This document shows positions 54,467-64,000 of a DNA stretch of 64,000 nt, in pieces (the first letter of the stretch is position 1; every line of letters begins with the position of its first letter). Origin of the DNA: Cylicocyclus nassatus. Taxonomy: Eukaryota; Nematoda; Chromadorea; Rhabditida; Strongylidae. Both the position numbers and the translations under genes were made by a program. The DNA is taken from NCBI GenBank assembly GCA_958299035.1, contig CATQJL010000316.1, positions 22,793,676 through 22,857,675 of the forward strand, read 5' to 3'. The notes under the pieces are model-generated. The model worked only from the letters and a program-made list of their open reading frames with translations. It searched no databases and was not told where the DNA came from.

Positions 54467-55779
54467 GAGCAAACGCGCTCCAATCCACACGCGATGCGTG
54501 TGCGCAGCGTGCCTCATCATCACACCCCCGAGCATACGCGCCCCAATCGCGAAACGCGCTTGCTAACGCGCTCCACACGACTACGCCGAGTGGTCCCGCA
54601 GGGAAAGCTACAGTTCACAGTACATTGTATCCCCACTCTCACGCTTCTCTTCGAAAACCAGAGGTAAGCTCCACATCGGCTGCTACATCGCCGCCTCACA
54701 TGTCGCCCGCCCCCCAGGATGGGGCCCCATGCCCCATTTTAGGTGAGCGTCAGGTGGGACGAGCCGTTGGAGGAGGGAGAGAAGAGATGTAGAGATGTCT
54801 CGCCCCATAGTCGTTAGCCCCAAGTTACGTTTCCCCAACTTACGAGTTTTTGGTGAAGCTTCGCGCTCACCCCTCAACTTTCATTTCTTTATTAATGCTA
54901 TTTGTTTAGGTTGAAGATAAGGATCCCCCAATTTTCGAATTCACTGTTGCGATAGCCCCAACTATCGAATTTTTGGGTGAAAGATGAAGAAGTTCCCAAC
55001 TTGCGTGTTTCCCACTTGCCGTCAACCCCAACTACCGACTTTTTGGGTATGTTTGATTTAGTTTAGCTGTTTTATACATACCCTTTTTATTTCTTTTTCC
55101 CTTTTCTTTGTTTTGTGGTTTGTGGCGGGCCTTAAGCTCGCCCACTTTTTTTGTTGCTGACCCTATTTTAGGTTAGCCCACAGTTTGCGTGCGTCCCAAG
55201 TGTCCACTTCCCAACTGTCGAGTTTTTGGGGGCCACGGCGGGAGACCGTGTTATTTTTGAGTTTTTGGGATGCCCCCTCTTTCACATCTGACTTGCCCCA
55301 GGGGTCTTGTGATGCGAGGTAAAATCTCCCCCTCGCTTTGAATTGATCCCCAGGCGTGAAAAACCGCGCCATTAGGCAAAATTAACATCTTTTGCCACTC
55401 GTCGCCACTTCAACGTCACCAATGTCGAGCCGCTGTCAACGTCAACGTCAAGCCGAATACCACGTTCAAGCCGAGTTCTATGGTCGCCGTTCAAGCTGTC
55501 GATGCCGCAACTGTCGAGTCAATGGTCGCCTCAACTTCCGTTCAACGCAACAATCGTCTCCACAACTGCCGAAGCCCGCCATTGTCCAGTGTAGCGCCCC
55601 CGACGTCTCTTCACGCTTACCTCCGAAGACAACCGGTTGTTACCACGACAGGCAGTAGGTCCCGCGTTCCACCTAGGGATTTTGACTCGTAGGTTGTGTG
55701 TGTATGTTTGACTCGTAGGGTCGTAGGTAACATGGCAGATCGGAAACTACCTCGGACCCTTTCTTTTCGTTGCCCGGAG
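54467..55779 (+). other. Retrotransposon 3' non-coding region with hairpin repeats
   Basis: 1.3 kb between pol and the 3' LTR. A motif of the form CCCAACT-NNCGA-NTTTTTGGG, able to form a CCCAA/TTGGG stem, occurs four times: about 54834, 54958, 55028 and 55210. Further on (55420-55560) there are GTCAACGTCAA-type and CGCAACTGTCGAGTCAA-type short repeats. No convincing frame: the 88-codon frame at 55392-55658 is composed of these repeats. The polypurine tract before the LTR is weak. Confidence 0.7.
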
Positions 55780-56604
55780 TGTCGCGGATTCGCGACTTCC
55801 TTTAAAGGAGGCCGCCGTCGCGTTGCGAAGGGTCCCAAAACGCCGTCCTCGCGCTGTCCCGCCTCTCACCTCTCTCACCTGCGCAGCGTTCAAATAAGTC
55901 ACGTAGTCAGTCTTCACTGCTGTCGCCATCGTGAGTGGTCGGGTTTCAACTTCGTCTCAAGCCATCGATCGATACAGCGCCTTCCCCAACTCACGCGTCA
56001 TCTACATCCACGCCATGGAGGACAGGCAACCCCGCAGTCGAGGTAACCCCGTGCGCGCTCGCGCCTGGCACACGCCGGCGACACCGCCACGGGGGGTTTC
56101 CGATATTGCTGGCCCCTAGGTTTCTAACAGCTGGCTGGTTGTTTTCATCCCTTGTGTTTGAGTGTAGGGTCTGTGTTAAGGATAAATGGTGGGTAGTTGA
56201 TAACTTGTGGTTATTGATCGATGCGGTGGACTGCAGCTCGGCTGCAGCCCCGAGTAATATCGTGTTGTATGTTTTGTCGTCATCATCTACTGTCCAGATG
56301 GTTAGATCCGTGAGAAGACTGGCACGATGCCGGCTAGTGCCAAGTGGTGATGGCATGCCCCAAGTGTCAGTAGTGAGAATGGAGCCAACGCCCCAGGCTG
56401 CATTTGTTACTAGGTGAGCTGGTAGCTCAGGGCCCCTAAGAGTCAGGCGTTATGCCGTGTGGCAGGCACAATAGCATTTAGTGCAGGCTAGCTACCGCCC
56501 CAAGTGACGTGAACCCTTTCACGGAGAGGGTCCCCGGCTCCCATATGCCGATGCAGGTGAGCCGTATCCACTGACGTGGGGAGCTGGGGGCCCAATCCGC
56601 GACA
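55780..56604 (+). repeat. 3' LTR of the BEL/Pao element
   Basis: Same length (825 bp) and, as far as read by eye, the same sequence as the 5' LTR. It ends CCGCGACA before the TCAAT duplication. Confidence 0.95.
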
Positions 56605-57540
56605 TCAATATCTAATTATACAGAAATTTCCTTAAATTCACTTCTGTCCCTTCCACTCTGCAAAAACCATACTTCTGCCTCTGAAAGCAGAAAAGTGGTC
56701 TTTGGGGAAGGAAAGACCCATGAGCTTCATCCGGCACGGCATTTTCACTGAAACTTTAGGCTCTCAAACTGCAAAAACCACAAAACTCAAAAACCACATA
56801 TCTGGCCCTAAAAGCAGAAAGACAGGGAGCTTGGTCTCGATGGAAGAAAGAATTATGGCCTCAGGCAGCAAGAGACTTTCGCCAGAAGTTTCTGGGTGTC
56901 AATGATTATACAGAACTTGCTTGAAATTTACTTCTGGCCCTTTTGGTCTCGAGGAGAAAACACTAATAAGCTCAGCCAGCAAGATACTCTCGCTGAAACT
57001 TTCTGGGTGTCAATGTTTATTCATACTGAAACTTGCTTTAAAAATTTACTTCTGGCCCTTCTACTTTGCAAAAATACCATACTTCTGCCTCCAAAAGTAA
57101 AAAATCACAAAGTGCTCTCGAGGGAAGGACAGACCCATGACTTCATCCGATAGGACAGTCTCGCTAAGACGTTTGACCCCCTAGACTTCGCAAAAACCAG
57201 TACTTCTGCCCCTAAACGCAGAAAAGCACAGAAAATCCAGTCTCGGGGGAAGAAAGAATCATGGCTTCAGGCAACAAGGTATTCTCGCCAAATTATGGGT
57301 GTCAATAATCATACAGAAACTTGCTTAAAATTTACTTCTGGCCATTCTACTTTGCAAAAATACCATACTTCTGCCTCCAAAAGTAAAAAATCACAAAGTG
57401 CTCTCGAGGGAAGGACAGACCCATGACTTCATCCGACAGGACAGTCTCGCTAAGACGTTTGACCCCCTAGACTTCGCAAAAACCAGTACTTCTGCCCCTA
57501 AACGCAGAAAAGCACAGAAAATCCAGTCTCGGGGGAAGAA
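56605..57540 (+). repeat. Tandem satellite with ~286-bp higher-order unit
   Basis: Blocks CCATACTTCTGCCTCCAAAA, GTGCTCTCGAGGGAAGGACA, GACAGTCTCGCTAAGACG and AACGCAGAAAAGCACAGAAA recur at about 57075-57240 and 57361-57530 (offset 286 bp). Shorter, diverged units (TCTGGGTGTCAATG, ACTTGCTTGAAATTTACTTC) precede them. The BEL/Pao target TCAAT lies in the GGTGTCAAT block, and the left flank at about 46852-46884 (GATATTTTCGCTAAGAATTT...) also resembles a satellite unit. Minor frames inside are not genes. Confidence 0.82.
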
Positions 57541-58040
57541 TCTTATATATAAAGCTGAATGTCTGTTTGTCTGTATGTCTGTATGTCTGTATGTCTGTAC
57601 GTATGTTCCGAATAGAAATTTTTATTTCTGAACCGATCCGGACCAAACTTGGCACACATACACTTCGGGCCCCGGCGGGTGTCATAGGCTACTTTTCGTC
57701 ATCGATCAATATCGATTTTATCGATTTTTATCGATTTTTTTGCTGAGTTCACCTACGGGGCTGGGAGTTTGCACAGGGGAGTAATCGAGCATGGGGATTC
57801 CGAATACAATATTAGTTTTCAGGATCGTCCATTACTTTTATCGATTTTATCGATTTTTTTGCAAAGTTTGAGCTACGGGGCTGGGAGTTGGCACAGGGGG
57901 GTAATCGAGCATGGGGATTCCGAATACAATATTGGTTTTCAGGATTATCGATTACTTTTATCGATTTTATCGATTTTTTTGCAAAGTTTGAGCTACGGGG
58001 CTGGGAGTTCGCACAGGGGGGTAATCGAGCATGGGGATTC
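57541..58040 (+). mobile_element. Helitron family 1, copy C (3'-truncated)
   Basis: Starts TCTTATATATAAAGCTGAAT immediately after the satellite (preceded by A) and runs through three 120-bp modules, then stops in GCATGGGGATTC without the CTAG end. It abuts a PIF/Harbinger-like MITE end. The truncation may reflect deletion at this junction. Confidence 0.85.
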
Positions 58041-58086
58041 CCGATTCAGTCGCGACGATCAAATCGCGTGAAGTCTGTCCGGGGCC
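58041..58086. mobile_element. PIF/Harbinger-like MITE, right-end fragment
   Basis: CGATTCAGTCGCGACG, AATCGCGTGAAGT and the terminal GGGGCC before TTA match the right end of the MITE at 20582-20810. The left part is absent. Confidence 0.65.
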
Positions 58087-58092
58087 TTAGCA

Positions 58093-59084
58093 TTAGCATC
58101 GCTGCCTTTTCATTGAGAATAAAGGATTATTGTTCAACTGTAGGACAAAACAACGCAGAAAAGCATGAGATAGGTCATGAAATTGATTCTGGAAAGAACT
58201 GCGTGTTTGCTAGGCGGGTTGAGTAACTAGACAATTTTGAAGTCCCGGCAAAAAGATTTTGTATATCTTCCACTGAAAGGGAGCTCATTTGCAATAATAT
58301 GATCGTTTTGATTCATCTTGTCTGTTTGAACTGTACCACACTCTGCCTTTGTCATGTCCTGAATATCGTCCATGACAAGCTCAGTCGTTGCGATGCATGA
58401 TCTATGCATCTTAATGTGACAAATCGACTTCCGTGAATCAAAGGAATGGAAATCGCGAAAAACTGCACTCTTAGATAGGAAGAAAGCGTTTTCGAAGAAA
58501 ATGATGATTTGCTTATAAACCGTCTTTTGGAGTGAATTGCGATTATGTTTTCTCATTTATTTCAAAGCTGTTATGACGTGTTTCGTAGGTCTGTAATGTG
58601 TGATCTTTTTAATCTTGGATTGAGAAAATCAAAAGTTGCAGTACAAAACTTGCGGACAACTATCAACAAGGAGATAAACGAGTTTCAAATGGCACATTCA
58701 CTCCGTAACTGCTTAGCCCATATTTGACCAGTAATTTTACTCTAGGCAACAGGTAAGTCAATAGGAACTCCGAAAAATGCTGCTACCATTAGTGCGCCAG
58801 CGCGTGTGCCGAAAGAGCGTCAGTCCTGGCCTGATTGACCTCGCGCTCGGTGTCACAGGCGCTCATGGGGGCGTGGCCTATATGCGCTCGCTCCAACTGG
58901 GTTTTGTCGCCTTCCGGCCTACACCCCGACCACTGTGACTCCCTTGACCCTGGGGGAGTCATTCTCACCTGGTCGCGGCGCAAGCGTGGAGGAATTCGGG
59001 GGTGGATTTTTCAGCAATGAATGATTCATTTACGCTTCCGCTTGGGTAGTGCCTTAGGCAGGACCCTTCATCTGTTTTCAGGCA
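58093..59084. other. Unassigned; GC-rich block at 58790-59000
   Basis: Open frames on minus (58227-58556, 109 codons) and plus (58545-58727) strands have ordinary composition but no recognised family. The 58790-59000 block is much more GC-rich than its surroundings and may be another SINE-like or low-copy repeat; I could not find pol III boxes. Confidence 0.35.
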
Positions 59085-59158
59085 AGAATTCCATTCGCCC
59101 AAATTGCGTACATACAGCATACAGACAGACATACAGACATTCAGCTTTATATATAAGA
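59085..59158 (-). mobile_element. Helitron family 1, 5'-end fragment
   Basis: On the minus strand it starts TCTTATATATAAAGCTGAAT with the same (TGTC)n-like run as the full copies, then ends after about 70 bp in a degenerate GAATGGAATT-type block. Confidence 0.75.
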
Positions 59159-59414
59159 TGCGATGGTGTCCGAGCGATCTCTGCGCCTCTTGTCCATTCG
59201 ATCTTTGTCCAAGCGTCTTTTTTCCGGCGAACCTTGCTCCCGCGATTCTAATCCAGATACCTGACCCTTCGACGAATACTTTTAGGTTTTTGTGTCTGGC
59301 TTCTTGGTGCTTTTCTTCTTGCACCATTGGTCCGACAGCGGTATACTTTGACAGGGTATCCACTACATTTGTACATCTTTCCATAGTTTTGAGTAGCTTA
59401 CTGATGCGCACCAA
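59159..59414 (-). other. Exon-like hydrophilic frame (unknown)
   Basis: About 85 codons from an ATG at 59414 read as a charged, protein-like sequence (MVRISKLLKTMERCTNVVDT..., VFVEGSGIWIRIAGARFAGK) before the frame runs into the Helitron 5' end. No family recognised. It could be a gene fragment disrupted by the Helitron or a chance frame. Confidence 0.25.
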
Positions 59415-60139
59415 GCGCTCGCGCGCAGGTGTGTGACTGAACTACACGGCGCTGAATCCGTTAGACGCATTGTACAACATCGATTACCCTTGAGGCCTTG
59501 TACAGCTCGTTAATTCTATTCCACTTGATGCTTGACATATCTGGACCTTTAAAGCGCCATAACTTTCGCAGCTGTTTCGCAAGAAAGGAAAGTAGGTATG
59601 GAATCACCGTTCTAAGACGCGTCTAGTGAAATACATTTCGTTTTTAATCAGCGAGGTAATTATCCTTTTCTTATAAGAACAAAGTTTTATGACTTCCATG
59701 AGTTTTGTGCCAGGCTTCTTTAGCATCTGTAGCTGGTTTTTCGCTGAGCATTTAAACTTCGATGCCACTGGCTCAACAATACAGTAGGTTTAGAATATTA
59801 GTTGTGATGCGGTGGTATATGTATAAGAAGACTCTTAGTACATAACATACTTCGGAAAATTCGACGTTTTTCATTGAATCAATGGATATCGCATGAACTC
59901 GAAAATCAAAAACCTTATAAAAAGAAATCGCATAATTTTCAATGATCACAGATATCGGATAAACGAATATTGACTAGATTTGAGATTCAAAAATTTTGAA
60001 GGAACGATGCTCACTGAAATTTGAAAATCAAAAACTTCAAATTAACGAATATCGATTATAGAACACTCAGATTCGAATTTTGATTGAATCATCGAATGAT
60101 TTATGCGAATGTCTAAACATTCGGATAATCAGTCGAATA
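59415..60139. other. Unassigned sequence
   Basis: No gene or recognisable element. AT-rich with repeated GAATATCG-like and AAAATCAAAAAC-like words around 59880-60060. Confidence 0.4.
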
Positions 60140-60882
60140 TCCTACTATAATAACGCGCTAAAGAGTGTTTACGTGTTTGTGTGTGTGTGTGTGTGTCTGT
60201 CTGAATGTCTGTCTGTCACGAAATTCGTAGAGCGTGTTCCAGCCAACGTCCTGAGCTCAAATTTTGCATAGCACTTGCTAATGGCATAAAAGTCCAACGT
60301 GTAAAAGCATAGGCAGATTCGTTGAGTGGGCCTCTTAGAAATTGCGCATCAAACGGATCCACTTTGCTTTGGCCCACAAAATTGGGCCCGTAATTCCACT
60401 TTTTCCAGAGTGTGGATGTTTGTGGCAAGTAAATGTGCAAGCCATGAACGGCCTAATAAAGTGACCAAAAGTCCATTACTTTATGAAACGGCGCCAAAAA
60501 GTATTGGTTGCGTAATTGGTCAATTTGCCAAGCTTTTACCAAACCATTTGACGAGATATTTGCACAAAAATGTAGCTCTTGGTGATTACTGTTCTTATGG
60601 CAACTGTTCAAGACCATGGGAAAATCAAAAACCTATAAAAATTGCGTTTGTTCTCCTGTAGTTTCATCCACTGAAATGACCGATTTCACATAAAAAAATC
60701 TTCCAGAATGAGTAGTTTGCTTACATTTTGTTCGTGATACTCGGCATTGCTTGGTGAGTTTCAATGCCATCATTATACGAGAATGAGTAGAGCCTAAACA
60801 ACAGAGCCAGTGCGAGCCTCTGCAAAGCAGAGCTTAAGCACTGGTTGTACATAGATCTACACTAATATAAAATTTGACTTAA

Positions 60883-61093
60883 GGGCCGGACATACTTCAC
60901 GCAATTTCAGTGGCGACGCGATTTGGCTATTTGCCAGAAGTCTTCAAATTCAACACCAGCAAAGTGCACATGCATAGTGTGTGTAACTTACGTGGATTGT
61001 TAAAATGCCTTATCTTCTGTACGTTTTAAATGTGCTCACAGTGAGTTATGGACAGATAGAATATTGCCAAATCGCGTGAAATATGCCCGGCCC
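60883..61093. mobile_element. PIF/Harbinger-like MITE, copy 2 (nested)
   Basis: GGGCCGGACATACTTCACGC and GCGTGAAATATGCCCGGCCC are inverted termini related to the element at 20582. The left flank is TAA; the right flank is TTTA, so the target duplication is less exact than in copy 1. It interrupts the family 2 Helitron. Confidence 0.72.
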
Positions 61094-61104
61094 TTTAGCC
61101 ACTT

Positions 61105-61420
61105 TTTGTATCTTCGCCTAAAAGGGGTAGAAAGAGTAATAGAATTCAAACCAAATTCAGCATAAATAACGTATAGGGTGAGGCGTGTTTAAAAAGCCAT
61201 TTTATTTGGAACACACGAATTGCCTCTATCGATTTACTGACTTTTTGCTGTTTTTGCTTAGAAAATTTTTTATGTTCGTCCGAAAAGGACAGAAGGAGTT
61301 ATGGAATCTAAACCAAATTTGGCATACATAATGTATAGGGTGGGGCGTGTGTTAATAAGCCATTGCGTTCGGGACACACGGATTGCCTCTATCAATTTGT
61401 TGAATTTTCGCAGTTTGCGT
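61105..61420 (+). repeat. Tandem duplication, ~165 bp unit
   Basis: Two diverged units share AAACCAAATTYRGCATA, GTATAGGGTGRGGCGTGT, AAGCCATT and ACACACGRATTGCCTCTATC in order. The spacing is about 165 bp. It is internal to the Helitron. Confidence 0.8.
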
Positions 61421-61642
61421 AGTATACGTTGCTTAGAATGTTGAGTGAAAATGAACTGACAAAGCCGAATATGTCCTCAGTTTTTGTTTTTGCGCAGGTT
61501 ATAAATCTGATTCATATTTCCGCATCAAAGTAAAAAGCAAAAATAAAACGAAAAGTTCACGAGATAGCGGAGCTGCTGAGTATCTAACGAACCTGCCGCG
61601 TAGCGGCAGAGAGGGCTGGTATTCAAATAATTTAATATAATA

Positions 61643-62470
61643 GGTCATTTCATAAATTCGTAGCATTTTCATTTTCGTCCTCTCTTCTGTGGAAAGCGAT
61701 TGTTTTGCGGCAGATGCGCATATCGTTGATAAGACTTAGTTGTGCTTTTTACAGTGAAACTATTGCTTTCGATGGAAAGCTGACCCGCTTCAATTCCTCA
61801 GCTTCAAAATGTGAAATTTCTCAACAACAAAAGAAGCATCTCGTCATCTGCTCATTTTGTCTTAAAAAAGTGTTTTTACATGGATTTTTTTCAATCAGAA
61901 TGTCGCTTTCTCGCCAATGTAAGACAAAAAAGGATGAGGTTGTTCCAAAAGGAACCAAGAATTTGCAGGTGATCCAAAGGAAACCAAGAATGTCCAGAAC
62001 AAGACTTTTTGCAGGGCGAGCAAGAGGTTCTCTAATAAAAGTTGCTAGACAAGGAAACAACGGATCATACCACACGCAGCCCAATTGCACCGTCTAAACG
62101 AATCCCTACCGCAAAGATGACTCAAAAGTCAGGTTCAATAAATTTTTTCTGCATGTCAAAGTGTGGCTCTTTACGTCAAGTCGTTACAACTATCTTGCAA
62201 GACCTGACAATGAAACCTATTGATATCCGATATACTTCTCAGACCTCGCCTCACCAGATGATCTTTTGCACGGCTCTCTTGCCGACCGTATGGACGTTCT
62301 GTTCCGATTCCAAAGGCGATCTTAGGCGTTGGTTAGACGACTATTTGGGACAAGATCTGCTGAGTTTTGAAAAAACGAGTAAAATCTGACGACGAGGAGT
62401 TCGACTGAATTTTGACAAAACTTTATCATTTCGTTGGTCTATAAAAACGGTACGAGCTTATCGAAGGACC
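61643..62470 (+). mobile_element. Decayed mariner-like transposon
   Basis: Left GGTCATTTCATAAATTCGTA and right TACGAGCTTATCGAAGGACC are inverted with mismatches and lie between TA dinucleotides (61641-61642, 62471-62472). Length 828 bp. A C-terminal transposase remnant is described separately. The first half has frames without recognised motifs. Confidence 0.7.
62160..62389 (+). pseudogene. Mariner transposase C-terminal remnant
   Basis: The frame reads RQVVTTILQDLTMKPIDIRY, then TSPHQMIFCTAL and GDLRRWLDDYLGQDLLSFEK. By position and spacing these resemble the YSPDLAPSDYHLF and following WLDDFF...F segments of mariner transposases (DNA cut-and-paste enzymes), though with many substitutions including loss of the usual catalytic aspartate context. 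Stops precede and follow, and the N-terminal helix-turn-helix is missing. Clearly not functional. Confidence 0.45.
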
Positions 62471-62472
62471 TA

Positions 62473-63465
62473 ATATACTATAATACTCGAATATCGGGAC
62501 AACCATATCCAAAACTTGCTGACATACCCTGCTCAGTCGATGTGGATCTGCACACTCAGCAATTTGAAAACAAATTATACTCGGATGCGAATTCGAATAA
62601 AACATCTGAATATTTCGTTTGTAACCTTGATTTCAAAAATTCTAGTTTTCGAACTCGAAACTCCGTTTTCTGATTGTTCAAGTTTAGAATTTTGTTCAAA
62701 ATAAAAATTTCGTTTCGAATTTCGGATGCGAATATTTCGAATGTTGTACTCGAATGATCGGATTTTTATTCGATTCGGACCATTATAGATTACATCTTCG
62801 AGATTATCCTTAACGAAGAATCGTCGAGATAGTGTATCGAACTGCATAACCGCAAGCGATCGGACAGAGCGTGGTGTAGAAACGAAATTGCAAATTTCAA
62901 TGATAACGGGAAAACTGTCGGGAGGGAGGTCTAACGTAATATTATGAAGCGTGACGAATCAACGGCAGTGGCTCAGCAGATTGACAACTTTGGGGTATGT
63001 CGTTTTTAACTACTTTGAATGGGCTGGGAAAACGCTTCGCAGCCTCGGAAACATTAACATGGTTCTGGATGCGCGGAAATATTAATACTTGCTTTTCTGG
63101 ACGCGGAAGCTGCTGTTTGGGTGAGAAGCGAAATTCGGCCTTTAAGTGAAACGATTGGCTGCTTAAGCCGATAATCGGATTGCCGTCGAGTTGTAGGGGT
63201 GTCTTCCACATACAGGCTCCACGAGCCAATGCTCTTTAGAGGCCGGGCTTTTGCTTCCCACCCAAACAGCACTTTCCAAGCGCGACTGCGAGTATCAATA
63301 CTTCAGAAACTGCAAACCACAGTTTTGGACACAGCTTATACCGGGGATGAGGGGGGGGGGGATGAAAAATGATAAATACTTTAGTCTTCTTTCGATACTG
63401 TCTTTAGGTCCTCCTAGATACGTTTATGCATGTTCACTTATATGTGCATACAATACAGTTACACT
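62473..63465. other. Unassigned sequence
   Basis: No gene recognised. Words such as TTCGAAT/ATTCGAA recur at 62640-62770. A G11 run lies near 63352. Open minus-strand frames at 62942-63229 overlap and have no family features. Confidence 0.4.
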
Positions 63466-63675
63466 TTAGCACACCGCAGGCTCTTCTGCATCTCTCTTCA
63501 AAATTCCTTTGTCGTAGTATTGTCTACCATATTTCAGGTAATTGTCGCTCTTAGCGTTCCGGAATTCGCTTATCTTCTGCGGATCATCAAATGAACAGAT
63601 GAGTAGAACGTTACCATCATAATTCCGATCATTATAAGAGCATCCAAAATGCTTCAACCCAGCATCATTGATTTT
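63466..63675 (-). CDS. Last exon of a host gene (possible CAP/SCP protein)
   Basis: Minus strand: GTTTTCAG (canonical nematode 3' splice site) precedes a phase-0 exon of 69 codons ending in TAA. The peptide contains GLKHFGCSYNDRN, GNVLLICSFDDP and GRQYYDKG, ending in PAVC. The order GC...(V/L)(V/L)IC.(Y/F)..P...Y..G recalls the C-terminal part of CAP/SCP-TAPS proteins, which are secreted and abundant in nematodes; this is a weak, memory-based resemblance. Upstream exons must lie at higher coordinates, probably beyond 64000. That it is a true exon is better supported than its family. Confidence 0.5.
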   Translation of the reverse strand, partial: KINDAGLKHFGCSYNDRNYDGNVLLICSFDDPQKISEFRNAKSDNYLKYGRQYYDKGILKRDAEEPAVC

Positions 63676-64000
63676 CTGAAAACACAGTTGAGTATGCATG
63701 TTCAATCGTTAGGGAATATAATACGTTGCATCATAATTGTGTGAGGGTCGAGGGCATTTTTGCCTGATGGAAGTCTAACTAATTTAACAAACTTGCAAGA
63801 GATTACAACGTATTATTGCTTGCTTTCGTAAGCAATTATTATCTATTATCTTGGCGTTCATTATTTGAAGCACGCCTGAGAACTTTTACATTTTTCTGGT
63901 TATGAGCTTGTAGTGCTCCAACATGAGTGATTCTTGGAACAGATGCCGCATATGTGATGACATAGTTCAGGGAGGGGATGGCGACATAACAGTTGCTGAT
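63676..64000 (-). other. Intron and possibly part of an upstream exon
   Basis: On the minus strand this is upstream of the exon at 63466-63675. From 64000 down to about 63850 one frame is open for about 50 codons, but no confident donor site was found, so no exon is called. Confidence 0.35.

Larger units (their letters stand above)
46885..56604 (+). mobile_element. Full-length BEL/Pao LTR retrotransposon
   Basis: A 9,720-bp element bounded by 825-bp LTRs (TG...CA) and a 5-bp duplication TCAAT (46880-46884, 56605-56609). Order of parts: 5' LTR, primer-binding site, leader, gag with zinc knuckles and RS tract, aspartic protease, then (in the -1 frame) reverse transcriptase, RNase H, integrase and a DUF5641-like C-terminus, a 1.3-kb 3' non-coding region and 3' LTR. 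There is no env-like frame. Protein order PR-RT-RH-IN and the DUF1759/DUF5641-type modules are those of BEL/Pao. Near-identity of the LTRs and long open frames indicate a recent insertion. Confidence 0.96.
60140..61619 (+). mobile_element. Non-autonomous Helitron, family 2
   Basis: Starts TCCTACTATAATAACGCGC after an A and ends GAGAGGGCTGG before a T, i.e. TC...CTRR with A/T flanks. A perfect 7-bp hairpin CTGCCGC-GTA-GCGGCAG (61593-61609) lies 10 bases before the 3' end, the standard Helitron terminator. A (GT)n/TCTG run follows the 5' end. It contains a nested MITE (60883-61093) and a tandem duplication (61105-61420). The 111-codon frame at 60326-60661 has no Rep or helicase motifs. Confidence 0.86.

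Noticed and set aside
60176..60215. Stand-alone (GT)n microsatellite
   Set aside because: The run is the conserved sub-terminal part of a Helitron 5' end and not an independent simple repeat.

Overview
The window looks like a gene-poor, transposon-rich stretch of a nematode chromosome. This is an inference. It rests on an AT-rich background, a kinesin-13 gene closely resembling Caenorhabditis KLP-7, its many short introns ending in TTTCAG/TTTTAG/TTTTAAG, and the mixture of Tc1/mariner, hAT, Helitron and BEL/Pao elements. The species cannot be named from the sequence alone.

Layout. From 1 to about 35 kb I find no confidently recognisable host gene. This part holds small DNA transposons (hAT MITEs with exact 8-bp target duplications at 1480 and 21453), several long inverted-repeat (foldback) elements flanked by TA, a minus-strand tRNA-derived SINE with a perfect 13-bp target duplication, a non-autonomous Helitron, a PIF/Harbinger-like MITE, and a diverged duplication (about 7.0-10.2 kb versus 17.4-20.1 kb). 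A few exon-like stretches of unknown identity lie on the minus strand between 20 and 25 kb. From 35.9 to 43.8 kb lies one real gene on the plus strand, a kinesin-13 microtubule depolymerase (klp-7). I could trace 20 phase-consistent exons; its 2.5-kb third intron carries a large palindromic element. Downstream, at 44.8-45.9 kb, is a second, plus-strand copy of the Helitron.

From 46,885 to 56,604 lies a complete BEL/Pao LTR retrotransposon: 825-bp LTRs with no difference that I noticed, a 5-bp target duplication TCAAT, a tRNA-Gly-like primer site, a gag-protease frame and a pol frame offset by -1 at a T7 slippery run. Its gag carries an unusual arginine/serine-rich tract of about 118 residues between the zinc knuckles and the protease. 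It has inserted into a tandem satellite (56.6-57.5 kb), which is itself cut by a third, truncated Helitron copy. From 58 to 62.5 kb there are further mobile remnants: a second Helitron family with a textbook 3' hairpin, carrying a nested MITE, and a decayed mariner. At the right edge, on the minus strand, lies the last exon of a host gene that continues beyond the window.

How it fits together. The only evident cellular function is microtubule depolymerisation by the kinesin. Most of the remainder is layered mobile DNA. Recurrent self-complementary elements and repeated hairpin modules are the dominant unexplained structural theme.
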